Positions 22,184-33,699 of a stretch of 64,000 nucleotides of DNA are shown one piece after another. Within the stretch, counting starts at the first letter, position 1. Every line of letters starts with the position of its first letter. Below the pieces are notes generated by a model that ran no database searches, had not been told where the DNA came from, and was given only the letters and a program-made list of their open reading frames with translations. The stretch lies in the NCBI RefSeq assembly GCF_958979055.1, contig NC_084889.1:30694761-30758760 (forward strand). Reading direction: 5' to 3'. The translations under genes were made by a program, and so were the position numbers. Origin of the DNA: Alnus glutinosa (taxonomy: Eukaryota; Streptophyta; Magnoliopsida; Fagales; Betulaceae).

Positions 22184-22530
22184 GGTTAAATACATTTTTG
22201 GTCCAGAGTTTTGAAAACTTTATTTTTTAATATATGATTTTCAACTTGTATCACAGATAGTATTTCTATTTTGGGAAAAGACCAAATTAATACTTAGTCA
22301 AGTTTTCCGTCCAAAAACTAACGGTCCGCCACTTGTCAATCCTGAGGGTTGACACATGTCACAATATAAAAAATTACAAAAAAAAAAAAAAAAAATTAAT
22401 TATAAAATTAAAAAAAATAATAAAACTAAAAAAAATTATTAAAAACTTAAAAAAAAAATGAAAAAAAAGAAATAAAAAAAAAGAAGAGAGGGTGGCGGCG
22501 CCACCCCTTGGCCACCATGAGGTGGCCGGA
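22184..22530 (+). mobile_element. Fold-back element, left arm and partial centre
   Basis: Starts AGGGTTAAATACATT, passes through a CACTTGTCAATCC/GGGTTGACACATGTC hairpin at 22332-22358, and ends in the GC-rich centre (GGGTGGCGGCGCCACCCC) at about 22530. There the right arm is missing, replaced by a second copy of the GAGTGACGA flank (22106 and 22549). Confidence 0.6.
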
Positions 22531-23255
22531 AATTTACTTACTGATCATGAGTGACGAAGTTTCAGCACTTTTACAATTATATATTTTAAATTTTTAAAAT
22601 TTTCAATGTTAGATAGTTAGGTTTAAAAACTATAAAATGTTATTTTTTTCGTTCGAATTTTTTGCTAAATTCGAATGGAAGACGAGCCTTGGCTCAGCCA
22701 CGGTCAAGCCGTGGGTTACGTTGCCAGCCTTGGCCATGGGTTCTAACCGGACGTGGAACCCTTTTGTTAGAATTTTTGGCTTTTTCTCGTCGGCAGCCAA
22801 TTCAAAAGCTTCTAATTTTTTTTATTTTTTTTGAATTTTCATGATTTTTTTTAATTGAAAAATGACATGTGACAAATGTATTATAGAAATATTTTATCAA
22901 AATAGACATTTTTAAAAAGGTTTTGGTAGTTTGAGGACCAAAATGCAAGCCTTGGTCGTTTGGGAAGTCATCCGAAAAAAAAATGATAGTTTGAAAGGCT
23001 AAATTGTATTTTTCTCGCGAGGAAGAGCAAAAATCCATGCTTAAAGTTGTAAAACTAAACATAAGAAAAACTAAAGTACACCATCTGCCTTGGAAATAAG
23101 ATAGAGAAATATATATTGACTTGAACAAAATTAGAAGTTTTTTTTTTTTTTTTCTAATTAAAAAAAGGTAGTAGTGGGCGACTGGCTAATATAAAAAAGC
23201 CTTTGAAACTAATAACCGATTTTAGAATAATAACTGATTTTAGAATAGTGGCACG
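22531..23255. other. Non-coding spacer
   Basis: No gene seen. 22549-22640 repeats 22106-22180 imperfectly. ORFs here have no recognisable domain. Confidence 0.35.
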
Positions 23256-23520
23256 CCAGCTGAAGCTTTGGAGGACTTTTGGACAAAGGCAATCCGCAAA
23301 GACTAGATTAATAAATAATTTTATTTTTTTTTTAAAAAAAAGCCTTTCAAAAACGAAAAATTCATGAAAAAAGCAGTTCATGTTCATTCACGTGAATTGT
23401 ATTCACCTGACAAAAGACTGTAAAAAGTAGTGAGTTGGTGGAGAAAGATATAAGGAAGCAGTTTCACGTGAAAGAGACTGTAAAGTAACTTATTCAAGTA
23501 ATTATTGTGATGTTAATTCA
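23256..23520 (+). repeat. Dispersed segment, further copy without insertions
   Basis: Matches the middle of units A and B: GGACTTTTGGACAAnnG, AAAGACTAGATTAATAAATAA, AAAATTCATGAAAAAAGCAG, GTTCATTCACGTGAATTGTA and AAGCAGTTTCACGTGAAAG. It serves as an empty site for the hAT MITE. Confidence 0.8.
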
Positions 23521-23966
23521 TTTCTTTGTTGAGAAAAAAATAAAGAGATTAATTTGTTTTGTGTAATTCTCTTGTCTATTTTATTAATTATTTATTTTCT
23601 TTCTACATTTCACCCTTTATATTAGACTTCGTGTACCTCCAGCTACTCACAGATTTCGACAGACGACCTCCAACGTGTCTTGCATGTCAATCAACCATCC
23701 CATAACAACAACAACATCATACCTTTAATTCTTCCAATTTTTTCCAATTGTGGTGCGATGTATGAAAGCACTTGTTCGATCGCTCCAAACCAAGATGAAG
23801 GGCACAGCGGAGAGCAGAAAGGTATTTTGGTTCAAATAAAACGAAGTCATGAATGGGAGGTTTTGGGAAAGAAGGTAATAAGTTTTTATTTAGGTAATAC
23901 ACATATCACCGAAACTTTACCAGAAAACACATAAAGCCTAGAAAACAACAAGTAGATCCAAACACT

Positions 23967-24536
23967 CTGAGGGAGGTATGGATATTTGTGACTAACCCAG
24001 ACGCCACTGACTCGTTCAGCGACGAGGACAACGAGCTCTCCTCCTTCGACCGCAGGTGAGTGAATCGGTCAGTGAATGAGATCGATCAACATCGAGATAA
24101 GCTCCAAAACCAACATGTTGAACCAGAAGAAACGACCTACCAGAGAGTCCTGTCATCCCGCTGGCGGCCAGTGAAGTCAGTTCTTGCGAATGACAAGAAG
24201 TTTTGGGGAGTTCTGCAATGGCTGTGTGGCAAGTGGGCAGCCGAGATTCTAGATCCGGCGAAACATACTGGGATTAGGATCCGAGGACCTGACGCGTTGA
24301 CCAACTTTGTCACTCCTTCACCGAAGGAGGAAAAGCCTAAAGTGAATGTGGCCTCCGTTTCCGGTTACAATTTAGGCGAAGAATCTTATACTACAAAAAA
24401 AGCAGCAACTCGCCACGTGGCGCACCGTCACAGTCTCTCTTCTCCAACCTCAGTTCTTCAATACAGAACTCATTCTAACGAAGAAGCCCAACTGCGAAAA
24501 CCCGAAAAAGAACAACAAAAACAACAAGAGAATTAA
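23967..24536 (+). pseudogene. CRF/PTI6-like AP2/ERF transcription factor pseudogene
   Basis: The frame from 23967 reads VWIFVTNPDATDSFSDEDNE, like the conserved N-terminal CRF block, then meets TGA at 24057-24059 and continues with VNEID. An AP2 DNA-binding domain follows near residue 48 of the part after the stop: KKFWGVLQWLCGKWAAEILD, normally [20 protein letters not shown] in this group. After about eight more residues the sequence jumps to RIRGPDALTNFVTP, which belongs to the far end of the domain, so about 25 residues with the third strand and part of the helix are missing. An ERF normally binds GCC-box DNA; this copy could not fold normally. The tail after LGEESY is unrelated. In-frame stop, core deletion and no clear start mark it as a pseudogene. 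Confidence 0.75.
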
Positions 24537-24539
24537 AGA

Positions 24540-25832
24540 GAGCCTAAGAAAGCTTGTCTCTCTTACAACGAGGGAAACATGAGGGCATTTTGGTGAAGTC
24601 GAGAGCAAAAATCACCCGTGTGGTGTACATGCGGCAATTTCCATCAGGGAAGACAGAATCATCTAATGGAATAGCTACATTGCAAAATTATGAAACTTTG
24701 TTGAGATCCATTGCAAATTTTTTCACTTTGGAGTTTGAAGGCAAGATTGAAAAATGGGTGAAACATTGAGGAGGTAAAATGTAGTTTTTCCTTTTATTTA
24801 TTATTATAGCATGCATGAAATCAATTGTCAAAAATGACATTCTTAGTTTCTCTATTATCAGTATCAAGTTCACTTGAGCAGTTCTTTCATTTCTTTTAAT
24901 CCTTATACAATATGTTTGTTCAAGGTAGATTTTTGCCATTCCAGTTTTTGACTTGCTAGAATCATTTTTGGTATTGAAGATGAATTTCAAGCCAACTAGG
25001 TTCCTTCGTTTCAAATACGCAATGCATATGTGATATGTTGGTAAGTACTTTTTCCATTTTTTTTCTTGATTGTGCTTAGGTCTATTACTTTGGTGGTTTC
25101 ACTAGATAGTTAATTAGGGTATGTTTGGATTTGCAGTTTCACTACTTGGGTGATTCTTTCCATCTGAAAAAAACCTTGAATCTTCTTTGGTGCAGCACTT
25201 ACCATGTTCCTTGAATTACTTTCCCTTTCTTTGTAGGGCTTCCCAGCTTTTGCTCCCGCAACATACTTTGAATGTCATAATATCTCTGTTTTCTTAAAGC
25301 AAGAAATTTGATAAAAGCTTTGTGGGTTTCTAATTCTATTATTTTGTAGCTGCCTTGCATCATGTGGTTAACCATCTATAAACCTAAGAGGTTCAGCTTA
25401 TCCTGGTTCACAAATTGGGTATGTTAACTAGAAAATTGCTGTTTCATTAGTATATTTCTTATGTTTTAATTTTTACAGATTTTTCTTTTATCATTAAGTT
25501 ATGTAATCTGATTTTGATTCTTACAATATCAATTTTGCATTATAGTTGGGGTCATATTGATGATCTTAGCCCCTATTGGTGCACTGAGGCAGATCATACT
25601 TCAAGCCAAAGACTTTAAATTTTACTCTTGACTGTCTTCTCGAAAGGAGGGTGCTGTAAAATGCTTTGATCTAACAAATTGTACTATGCATTTGATGTGA
25701 TTTTGCCATGTCTATGTGGTTGGTTAATTTTCTTCTTCTCCCTCCACCCACAAGGTGAATGCGCAATTGTTTATCTAGCTTGTGTTGATAGCTTTCGTGG
25801 TAATTAGGAGGTGTTTATGGATGTTAGGGTTT
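24540..25832. other. Non-coding spacer
   Basis: An ORF at 24554-24769 has no recognisable domain. The rest looks like neutral intergenic or old intronic DNA, T-rich. Nothing else supportable. Confidence 0.35.
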
Positions 25833-25880
25833 GAGAATTTCTTTCAAGGCAAGTTTTAAGTGTCATGGGATGGGGGCTTT
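25833..25880 (+). repeat. 48-bp direct repeat flanking the CACTA fragment, left
   Basis: Exact 48-bp match to 26933-26980, beginning GAGAATTTCTTTCAAGGC and ending ATGGGATGGGGGCTTT. It borders the CACTACAAAAA terminus. Confidence 0.95.
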
Positions 25881-25914
25881 CACTACAAAAATTGCAGCAA
25901 ATAGCCACGTGTAG

Positions 25915-26080
25915 TTTGACACGTGTACAGTGTCGTACACGTGTCAAACAGTTAGACACGTGCAGTTTGACACGCGTATTATGCGTGTCAAATGTGCATG
26001 TCACAAACTGCACAATTTGACACGTGTATTGGAATACACGTGTCAAATTGGACACGTGTATTCCAATACACGTGTCAAAT
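25915..26080. repeat. CACTA subterminal repeats
   Basis: At least six copies, in both orientations, of a word close to TTTGACACGTGTA (TACACGTGTCAAA). Clustered short repeats inside CACTA ends are binding sites for the element-encoded DNA-binding protein in characterised members. Several form perfect inverted pairs. Confidence 0.85.
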
Positions 26081-26429
26081 TGTTTTTTAATAAAAAAAAA
26101 AAAATCCAAATTCAGTTTTTTATTTAAATCAAATTTAAATTTAATTATTTAATTATACAATTAAAAAATTAAATAAAAATTTTAATTAAATAAAAAACTG
26201 AATTTGGATTTTTTTTTTAAAAATAATTTTTTTATTGTTTTTTAAAATTTATTTGGGTTAATTAATTTTTTTTTTTAAATTTTTCAAGTTTTGTAATTTT
26301 TCGACCACAAATAATGCAACATTTATTTTACCCAAAACCAACACGAAATCATACTACACAAACAAATAATTAATAACATATTCGTTAACAAGCAAATATT
26401 TACGAACAAAAAATAATTACACAAAATAT

Positions 26430-26932
26430 CTACAAATCTGAATGGCGTCCCTGCGAATCACGAGGTACCGTCCCAGGCGTGTTCTCGCCAACCGGCGATT
26501 GCTGCGCAATGAATGGTGTAGCGGGCGAAGGTGTAGCGACAGTGGAGTGCTGGCTCAGCTGTCGTCCAACAGGCGACAACGTACCAACCGTTGTCGAATT
26601 ACCTGCAAATAATATAGACAATTAAAGTATATAATATTACTTGCAAAATTAAAGGGGTAATGAAAACAAATTGAAATTAATTTTGTCCTATACACAATAT
26701 AAATCATACCTGCAGATGCACTACCAACGGACGACGTACTACCTACGTGTGCAGGAGAAGACTGATTACCAACACATGGTGCTGGTACTCCCATGGAGGA
26801 CATGAAGACCTCCATCTGTCGCAAGCGCTGCTCTATGCCGTCGAACTGTTGCACGCGCTGCTCCAACCGGTCATTCCTCGCTCGCTCAGCCTGTAGCTCC
26901 GCTTGCATCTCTTCCATCTTCCGAGACTGTTC
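26430..26932 (-). pseudogene. CACTA element ORF, C-terminal coiled-coil exons (5'-truncated)
   Basis: Minus strand. Exon 26710-26932 encodes a charged coiled coil ([20 protein letters not shown], then [20 protein letters not shown]). Donor G|GTATGA at 26709, acceptor TTTGCAG ending at 26603 (107-bp intron). The last exon, 26430-26602, encodes a Ser/Pro/Thr-rich tail ending GRHSDL. This combination resembles the C-terminus of the Transposase_24-type protein of plant CACTA elements, by memory only. The N-terminal part is missing. Confidence 0.65.
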
Positions 26933-26980
26933 GAGAATTTCTTTCAAGGCAAGTTTTAAGTGTCATGGGATGGGGGCTTT
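26933..26980 (+). repeat. 48-bp direct repeat flanking the CACTA fragment, right
   Basis: Right copy of the 48-bp repeat. After it the sequence continues AATTTGGTTTCG, apparently the host sequence interrupted on the left. Confidence 0.95.
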
Positions 26981-28848
26981 AATTTGGTTTCGATTTTTTC
27001 TTTGATCTGAATAAATAAATAAACTGTAGGGTCAATTAAATGTAGATGTTGTCAATGGAGATGTGAGTATTTTCTTATATCTACATGTAGCCTGTTTTTA
27101 TATGTAAGAGTCCCATATCCAAATCTATTTCATCAAAAGTAAGCAATGGAGAAGAGGCAAAACGGCCGAATTTATACTAGCAATAATGAAGAAGATCATA
27201 AACTGGTAGAATCATTTTATTGTCTGGATCTTTTTATTGCGTCTAACAGTGTACATGATGCTACGTGATGAATATGTTATCATGTCATTTAAAAATTTAA
27301 ATAATGTGATACCATATTTTTCCGTTAGAAGCAACAAAATAAATTTATAACCATAAAATTGCTCGAAATGGAATGATCCTTGTCTCGAGGGGTTGTGGAT
27401 TGCTTCCTCCACATGTAAACTCTCTAGATGTTCCTCCCCACCATTGTTATACCCAAACTATTGAGAGATTCGATTTCTCAAAATGTCTTAAGTCATTCAT
27501 GTCACAATAATGACTAAACTATGACATTCAATCAGTATCTCCATATAGAAGAGCTCGGGACCAAGTTTTGTTAAGATGATTCTTTTAGCAATAGGTTTTG
27601 AATCTATGGAATTCATTCCATATAATTGTTTATTAGTGAAATTTCTACAGAAGTCATATTTTGGAGAACAATTATTTGATTGTATAAAGCACTAGAGATA
27701 TGTCTAGTGTTAAAATATTAATTAAATGATTAAACTCATAATTTCTTATCGACTTAACCTTTTGGGCCAATTGATAATTTAATACGACATCAAAGCACCT
27801 TCACTTTACAATTTACCCCCCATTTTTAGTTAAATATTCTACATGGTAGATCTCACTTGTTGACGGGAATTTTTTCAAGTAAATATTCTTCATTTTTAAC
27901 GTCAAACATGAAGAGCTTTAAAATATTAATTTATCATTTCTTATCCGCTTAAGCTTTTTGAACAATAATTTAATAATGAGATCCATTCCTTTCTTGTATG
28001 CATTGGTGCAACAATTTCATTAGCCCAAACAACCATTCTTTTGAGAGGCACACTCTATAGAAACTGTCTTTCAAAGATCATCCATTATTGACTTATAGTT
28101 CTTAATACAATAATAGAATGATAAGTAATGCTACCATCGAATTTGGAATGAGTCTTTATTACTACAAGAAATCGTGCATTGCCCGGCACTTGCGTTTTGG
28201 GTTGGCCGCTGGTAAATGAGAGTTCTATCGACATTTTACTACTAAACGCCGGTATAGCTTGTTTGCCGGCGTTTGGAGAAAATGATGTTAGAATAGCTGG
28301 GAATTTTGACAAAAAATGTGCCCAGCTTCATGCCCACCTTCCTAAAATTTCAAAAAACTATCCCTTGATATCCTCTGCTATCCCTTGATATCCTCTTCCA
28401 TCTTTATCTCATCTTTATCATTATCTGCGGTTGGTTGGATTAACATAAGATAAACACTATAATACACACCGATCACAAGTCAAGATTTATCAAAGCCAAG
28501 ATTTATCTCTTGATGAGCCGTCTCGCCTAGGCAAAGAAGACACAATCATTCAAAGTCTGTGGTGAAAAAAGGCTAGCTAGCGAGAATTGAGAGAGATTTC
28601 AGGAAAACAGAATGGAGGGGTAGAGAAGGGAAAGCGGGATAGTCATAAATATTAGATGAAGAAACAGATTGGGAAGAGATGGAGTTAGGTAGAGATGGTG
28701 CAGTGGTACTATAGTGAATTCTGGAGGTTCTTCACTTGATTTAGTAAACTAACTTCCACATGGTTTTTTTTTTTTTGTTCCCTCTCTTTCTAATTGGTGT
28801 GTCTCAATCATATACGAAAAATACTACACGTATTCTCATAATAATTTT
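26981..28848. other. Non-coding spacer
   Basis: No gene supported. 28160-28280 has a CACTA-like word (TACTACAAGAAA) followed by CCGGC-containing inverted repeats, possibly a decayed CACTA end, but no partner end was found. Confidence 0.35.
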
Positions 28849-28850
28849 AA

Positions 28851-30463
28851 GGGTTCAATACCCTACATGTACATTTTTTTTTTTTTGAACAAATAGCATT
28901 TCCTATCATATATTACTGAAAAAAGCCTCAGGGCAAGGACAAAACACAAGAGGTTCAAGACCCCGAACACCTTAAGCCAGATAAATCTGACTTGAACAGC
29001 AATCTAAACAATGTATAATCATTATAGGAACAACAATGAGCCACTCTTTACATTTAAGCATAATCAACAAATAAAAGATGACAAATCTAACACCTAAGCC
29101 AACAAATAGTCTAGTAACTTTTAAGCATCACAGAGGCAGACAGTGAAAAGACAATAAAAAACATAAAACACCCTAAAACAGAAGCCAAAATCGAGATCGG
29201 CATCGGGTGGCACTGTCGCCGACGACAACGTGTGTAGTACACGCACCGCCATCAGAGACCTCATCTGCATCAGAAAACCGCCAACACACCTCATATCCAC
29301 CAAAAAAACCCCAATCGCACACTAAAAGACAAGCCGTGATCCACACGTGCCGGTTCAGGGAGTGATCACCTCTCTAGCATGTGTAGGCCACGCGCCGAGC
29401 GTGAAGAACCGGTATGGCTATGGTTGGAGGCTGCTGGACCGGAAGAAGCCGGCGACCATCGTGGAGAGGCATGTGTCTTGGAATAACCAGTCGAAGTGAG
29501 CAAATCTGACTCCAAAGAAAGAAACCCAAACAAAACAAAACAAAACCAGGTCAGAAACTCCGTCGAAACACACACCAAAAAGTAGCTTCCCAACCAAAAT
29601 CTTGTGAAGTCTTCTGCCGAGGAACATCAACCACTACCGAATCTAATTCGGGGGAACAAAAATTTCAAAGCTCTAATGGCTAGAGGACACAAAAACTCCA
29701 CTGGCTCAAGCCAGGGAGGAGCAAAAACCTCCCCCACCCTAGAAGGGCGAGGTGGGAAACACCACCGGGGGGGAGGCATGGAACCTCCCCCCTGTACACC
29801 CAATACCCTACATGTACTTGTGAATAGGACCAAAATAAAAAAGATGCCTCGGTTTTAAAAAGTATAACATGTGGTACCTGTCGTTAATAAAAAAACTCAC
29901 TTGGTATTTTTGCCTAAATTCCGTACTTTTTTTTTTGGGTCATCCACGTCATCACTCTTAAAATGTTGACACCTATCCCAATTGCCACATATTAAAAGCT
30001 AACTCAGATTATCATCCTATGTGGTGGTGTATCACAAGTGATGCACAAGCTTTTACTCAACATAAGATGAAAAAAATATTAAAAAATTACCTAATTCTTT
30101 CTTAAAAAAAAAAAATAATAAAATTAGGAGGGGTTATGACACCCACAAGGGCCAAGCCTATCATTTTTTTTTTTTTTAATATTTTCTTCATCTTAGGTGA
30201 CAGTAAAAACATAGGTATCACCTATAATACATTGCCATGTATGATGATAATTTGAGTTGGCTTCAATATGTGGCAATCGGGACATGTGTCAACATTTTAA
30301 GAAATGTGATGTTGACGGCCGTAAAAAAAAATGAACAGAACCTATACGAAAGTATAAAGTAGGCTTTTTCATTGACATTATGTACCACATGTGATACTTT
30401 TTGAAATCAATTCGGCTTTTTGATTTCAGCCTTAGCCACATGTACAAATTAGGTATTTAATGC
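28851..30463. mobile_element. Fold-back element, GGGTTnAATAC family, split by a nested retroposon
   Basis: Left end GGGTTCAATACCCTACATGTAC (28851); right end the complement of GCATTAAATACCTAATTTGTAC (about 30463). Flanks TAATTTTAA (28842-28850) and TAATTTTTAA (30464-30473) differ by one T. Arms pair again at AACATGTGGTACCTG/TATGTACCACATGTG. Removing 28873-29817 restores a continuous left arm, so the retroposon at 28873-29800 is the younger insertion. Confidence 0.7.
28873..29800 (-). mobile_element. LINE-derived or SINE-like retroposon, copy B, about 0.93 kb
   Basis: Perfect 17-bp target duplication CAATACCCTACATGTAC (28856-28872 and 29801-29817). On the minus strand it ends TATTTGTTC followed by an A run (T run on plus, 28874-28886). 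The 5' end carries a C-rich hairpin (CCTCCCCCC..GGTGG) and a TGGAGTTTTTGTG word, both also seen in copy A at 31145-32079. ORFs within share no known domain. Long target duplication, A tail and no LTR show target-primed reverse transcription. Confidence 0.82.
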
Positions 30464-30473
30464 TAATTTTTAA

Positions 30474-31129
30474 GTATTCACACTTCTCATGATATAATAA
30501 TAAAAATTATCATTAAATTTTTTATTTTATTTAATTATAATTTTTCATGCATCAGAAAATAAACATTTGTAAATATGTGGAAGACTTTCATCATCTACTA
30601 TCAAACCACCGCTAATTCTATTTGAATGTGGTGTAAACTGATTTTTTTTTTTATTTTTTTTATTTTTTTTGAAGTACAGAATAAAAGAGAGAACAAGTTA
30701 AATAACTAAAAAGGAAAAAAAGATGAATCCTTTCCAAAACAGGGAGGAGAGGTTCCTGAAAGAGCAGAGGAGATGGGAATGCAGCCAGAGTGAAGTCTGG
30801 TTGCGGTCCATGATGGGCACAGAAATTTGCACTTCGGTTAATATGACTAGCTGACCAGCTAGATGTGGGAGGGATAATAGAATATTATATGTGAAAGATG
30901 GTAGAAGCAATACGCCAGTCTTAAGTGATAGACAGATTTTGGAGCGCCAAAGTAACAGTGAGGGAGTCTCCTTCTAAGATAAAAAAAGAAATTCACAAAA
31001 TAAAGGCCAACTGAGCAGCTAAAAGGGCTGCTCGGGCTTCACCAATAAGTGCACATCATGGAGAGCTGATGAGAGAACTGCAATGTATAACAACTCCAGA
31101 GAAATTTTTGATGACAACCGCTTGAGCAG
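30474..31129. other. Non-coding spacer
   Basis: No gene recognised. 30640-30680 is T-rich; a minus ORF at 30698-30910 lacks any motif. Confidence 0.35.
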
Positions 31130-31144
31130 AAAAAGAAGAGCGAA

Positions 31145-32079
31145 CGACTTCTCTCTTTTCCTTCGACTTTCTCTCTCTTTGTCTGCAAAACAAAAGGCTC
31201 AGGGTGTTGATCGCTGGGAAGGGGGGCTTCTAAGCCTCCCTTCCCCGGTGGAATTTTTTGCTTCCTCCATGGTGTTTACCATGGGGATGGTAGTTGTTCT
31301 CCCAGTCGTTTAGGCTGTGGAGTTTTGTTCTCCGAGTCCTTTGGACTCTGGAGTTTGTGTTATTTGTGTTTGTTTTCTTTTCTGTTCTTCTTGTTCTCTG
31401 GCAGGAGGTCCTTCCCGAGGCGTCCGGCGGGGTTTTCTTGCCTTCGTTTTGTCTCGCCGGTGGAGCTTTGTGCCTAAATTGATTTCAAATTTTGACGCTA
31501 GATCTACGGCTATCCATCGGCTTTCTAGAGACACGCGCTGCTCAGATGGGTTCACCGGCGTTTTCTTGTTCCGCCGTTGTTGTTTCCGGCTGTCGGGATC
31601 ACTGGTGACCGGCGCGTGATTGTCACGCGCCAGTGAAGTTCTCTCTTCTACCGGCGCGTGGTGTCTCGTTCCAGCGTTTTTTCGCCGTGCAATGGCGGCG
31701 GGCGGGTATTGGGTGGCTGATCTGTTGGCTGGCAGTTTCGGGGGAGGCGCGTGTTGTACACGCGCCGGTCTCCAGTGAAGGCAGTGATCCCCTCTGACGT
31801 TTTTGGATTGTATTTTCTGCTAGTTGTGTTTGTGTATTCTCTTGTTTCTAGGTACAGTTGCTTATGTGTGGCTCAAGTTTTACTAGAATTTTCTTTGTTT
31901 AGGGGCTGATTGTAATTTTAGTGAAATTTGAGATTCTACATATGTAATTGTTTTTTAAGTCAGATCCTTCTGACTTAAGAGTATGTGGGGGGATATGTCC
32001 CTCATTGCTCACAATGTAGCCTTCGGGCATTCAGATCCTAAATAGCACATGCTATTTGTTCAAAAAAAAAAAAAAAAAA
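31145..32079 (+). mobile_element. LINE-derived or SINE-like retroposon, copy A, about 0.94 kb
   Basis: Target duplication AAAAAGAAGAGCGAA (31130-31144 and 32080-32094); part of the A run may belong to the tail. The 3' end is GCTATTTGTTC plus poly-A, as in copy B. The 5' region has a GGGGGGCTTCTAAGCCTCCC hairpin (31221-31240) followed by CCCCGGTGG. Interrupted ORFs (31294-31619) show no recognised domain. Nearly the same length as copy B. Confidence 0.82.
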
Positions 32080-32094
32080 AAAAAGAAGAGCGAA

Positions 32095-32635
32095 TGTACA
32101 AAATGGAACTATTGTATTTTTTTGTGCATAAATCATTACGTGCTCTTTAAGAAAGTTGACTCTTGGATAACGATCATAATTGTTGTGATAAGGATAATCG
32201 TGGACTGCATCCTTTTAATCACGCTAACAACTTTTGATATGCGAATCGAATATAAAATTAAAAAGTTAAAGTTAATGGGCATAATTTCGTTGATTAAATG
32301 GATCGGATTAGAATAGATTTATATACTATTATACTCATGTTTCGATACAACTCTAATCCAACACGTGATATTGAAGGCTGACAATATTTGATTCAATACA
32401 AGAACCCAACACGAAATTTACAAGTGAATGAGAAAGGTTAATTTTAGTTGTCCTATATAGTCTCATATCCATATTTCGACATAACCGCAACCCAACATGT
32501 GAACACGAATCGTCACCTATACTTTTAACTATGTAAATTGGATAATGTAATGTTAATTTAGAAAGGAAAAAAGAAAAATAAAGAGTAATAGTACTTTTAA
32601 ATTACTATATAATAATTAAGGAGGTTAGAGCATTC
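32095..32635. other. Non-coding spacer
   Basis: AT-rich. Nothing supportable beyond the target duplication at its left edge. Confidence 0.35.
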
Positions 32636-32638
32636 TTA

Positions 32639-33043
32639 GTGAGCTCACTAAATTTTGTTTAAATTTTAGCTAAACAATCTTCTTTTGTTGTTTTATCTAT
32701 CACTTTTAAAAAGCTTTCTACATCAAGCTTTATAAATATTTCTTTATTTTAAACAGATATTATTTTTTTTTATTAATTTTGACAGCAACCACTTTAACAA
32801 CTTTAACCACTAGTACTACCAGAGGATATTCAAAATTGTAATCAATCACAAAAAAAAAAAAAAAAAAAGGCCTTTGGCGATTCGTCTAAGTTTCTTGCTG
32901 TTTGCCCCTGACAGTCTCTGGTGCGACTTCGCCTCCACTGCCTTCTTGAACATTTTCTCTCACTGTGTCATGCATTGAGTGCGTAGGGATGTTGGGGGAT
33001 TGGAAAGTTCCGGAAAGAAGTATATATGGCAGTGTGTAAAATT

Positions 33044-33124
<81 letters not shown>

Positions 33125-33448
33125 CTTTCTTTTCATAAGGATAATAAACTGTGTAACTGTTATGCTGGAGCGTCGAGAAGAATCACGAGAGGGGAAGGAA
33201 GTGAACAAGAGAGAAAAGTGAAGAAGGGAGAGAGAGAAAAGTGAAGAAGTGAGAAAGGCGGAAAACGAAACGAAAAATGATAAAATATTTAATAGCTCAT
33301 GAAATTTGTGAGCCAAATTTGAAATGAAATTCAAACAATAATCAAGACAAAAAAATTATAGAGAGTTTGTTGAAATAAGCTTATTTTTTTAAGTTTTTCA
33401 CTAAATTTTGATGAAAATTTTAAAATAAAAAGCTCACTAAGGATGCTT
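32639..33448. mobile_element. PIF/Harbinger-type MITE containing a GA microsatellite
   Basis: Perfect TTA target duplication (32636-32638 and 33449-33451). Ends GAGCATTCTTAGTGAGCT and the complement of AAGCATCCTTAGTGAGCT. 810 bp, inflated by the (GA)n run at 33046-33121. No transposase. Confidence 0.78.
33046..33121 (+). repeat. (GA)n microsatellite
   Basis: About 38 uninterrupted GA units. The long Arg-Glu and Leu-Ser ORFs over it are artefacts. Confidence 0.98.
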
Positions 33449-33604
33449 TTACATGACCTCTTGGTTCTGCATTGCTATCGAACTTGATTATGTAGTGGGT
33501 CGTTAGATGCAGATTAATTTGTCTTGATCTATAAGTCAATTTTTCTCCAAGGAAGAGCAAAAAACCATGCTTAAAGTTCTAAAACTAAATATAATAAAAA
33601 TTAG

Positions 33605-33663
33605 GGTTAAATACCTTACACCCCTTGTAGTTTAAAAACCTTAATTTTTGTCTCATCAGTTTT

Positions 33664-33699
<36 letters not shown>

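Larger units (their letters stand above)
19452..22330 (+). repeat. Duplicated segment, unit B
   Basis: Counterpart of unit A (11313-12747). It is longer because a fold-back element (19796-20646) and a hAT MITE (20746-21518) have inserted. The TCACGTGA block lies at about 19670 and the AAGCAGTTTCACGTGAAAG word near 21555. Confidence 0.85.
25881..26932 (-). mobile_element. CACTA (En/Spm) transposon, 3'-terminal fragment
   Basis: Begins with the canonical terminus CACTACAAAAATTGCAGC at 25881. Subterminal repeats follow (25915-26080), then AT-rich sequence, then the last two exons of a minus-strand ORF. The other terminus is absent: the element stops abruptly at 26932 inside coding sequence, next to the 48-bp repeat. 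Confidence 0.85.

Noticed and set aside
25915..26080. CRISPR-like array of short repeats
   Set aside because: Repeats are irregularly spaced and in both orientations next to a CACTA terminus; plant nuclear context.
28160..28285. TACTACAAGAAA followed by CCGGC inverted repeats, a possible CACTA end
   Set aside because: The first base is T, and no partner terminus or target duplication was found.
32979..33334. Long Arg-Glu and Ser-Leu ORFs on both strands
   Set aside because: They are translations of the (GA)n microsatellite at 33046-33121.
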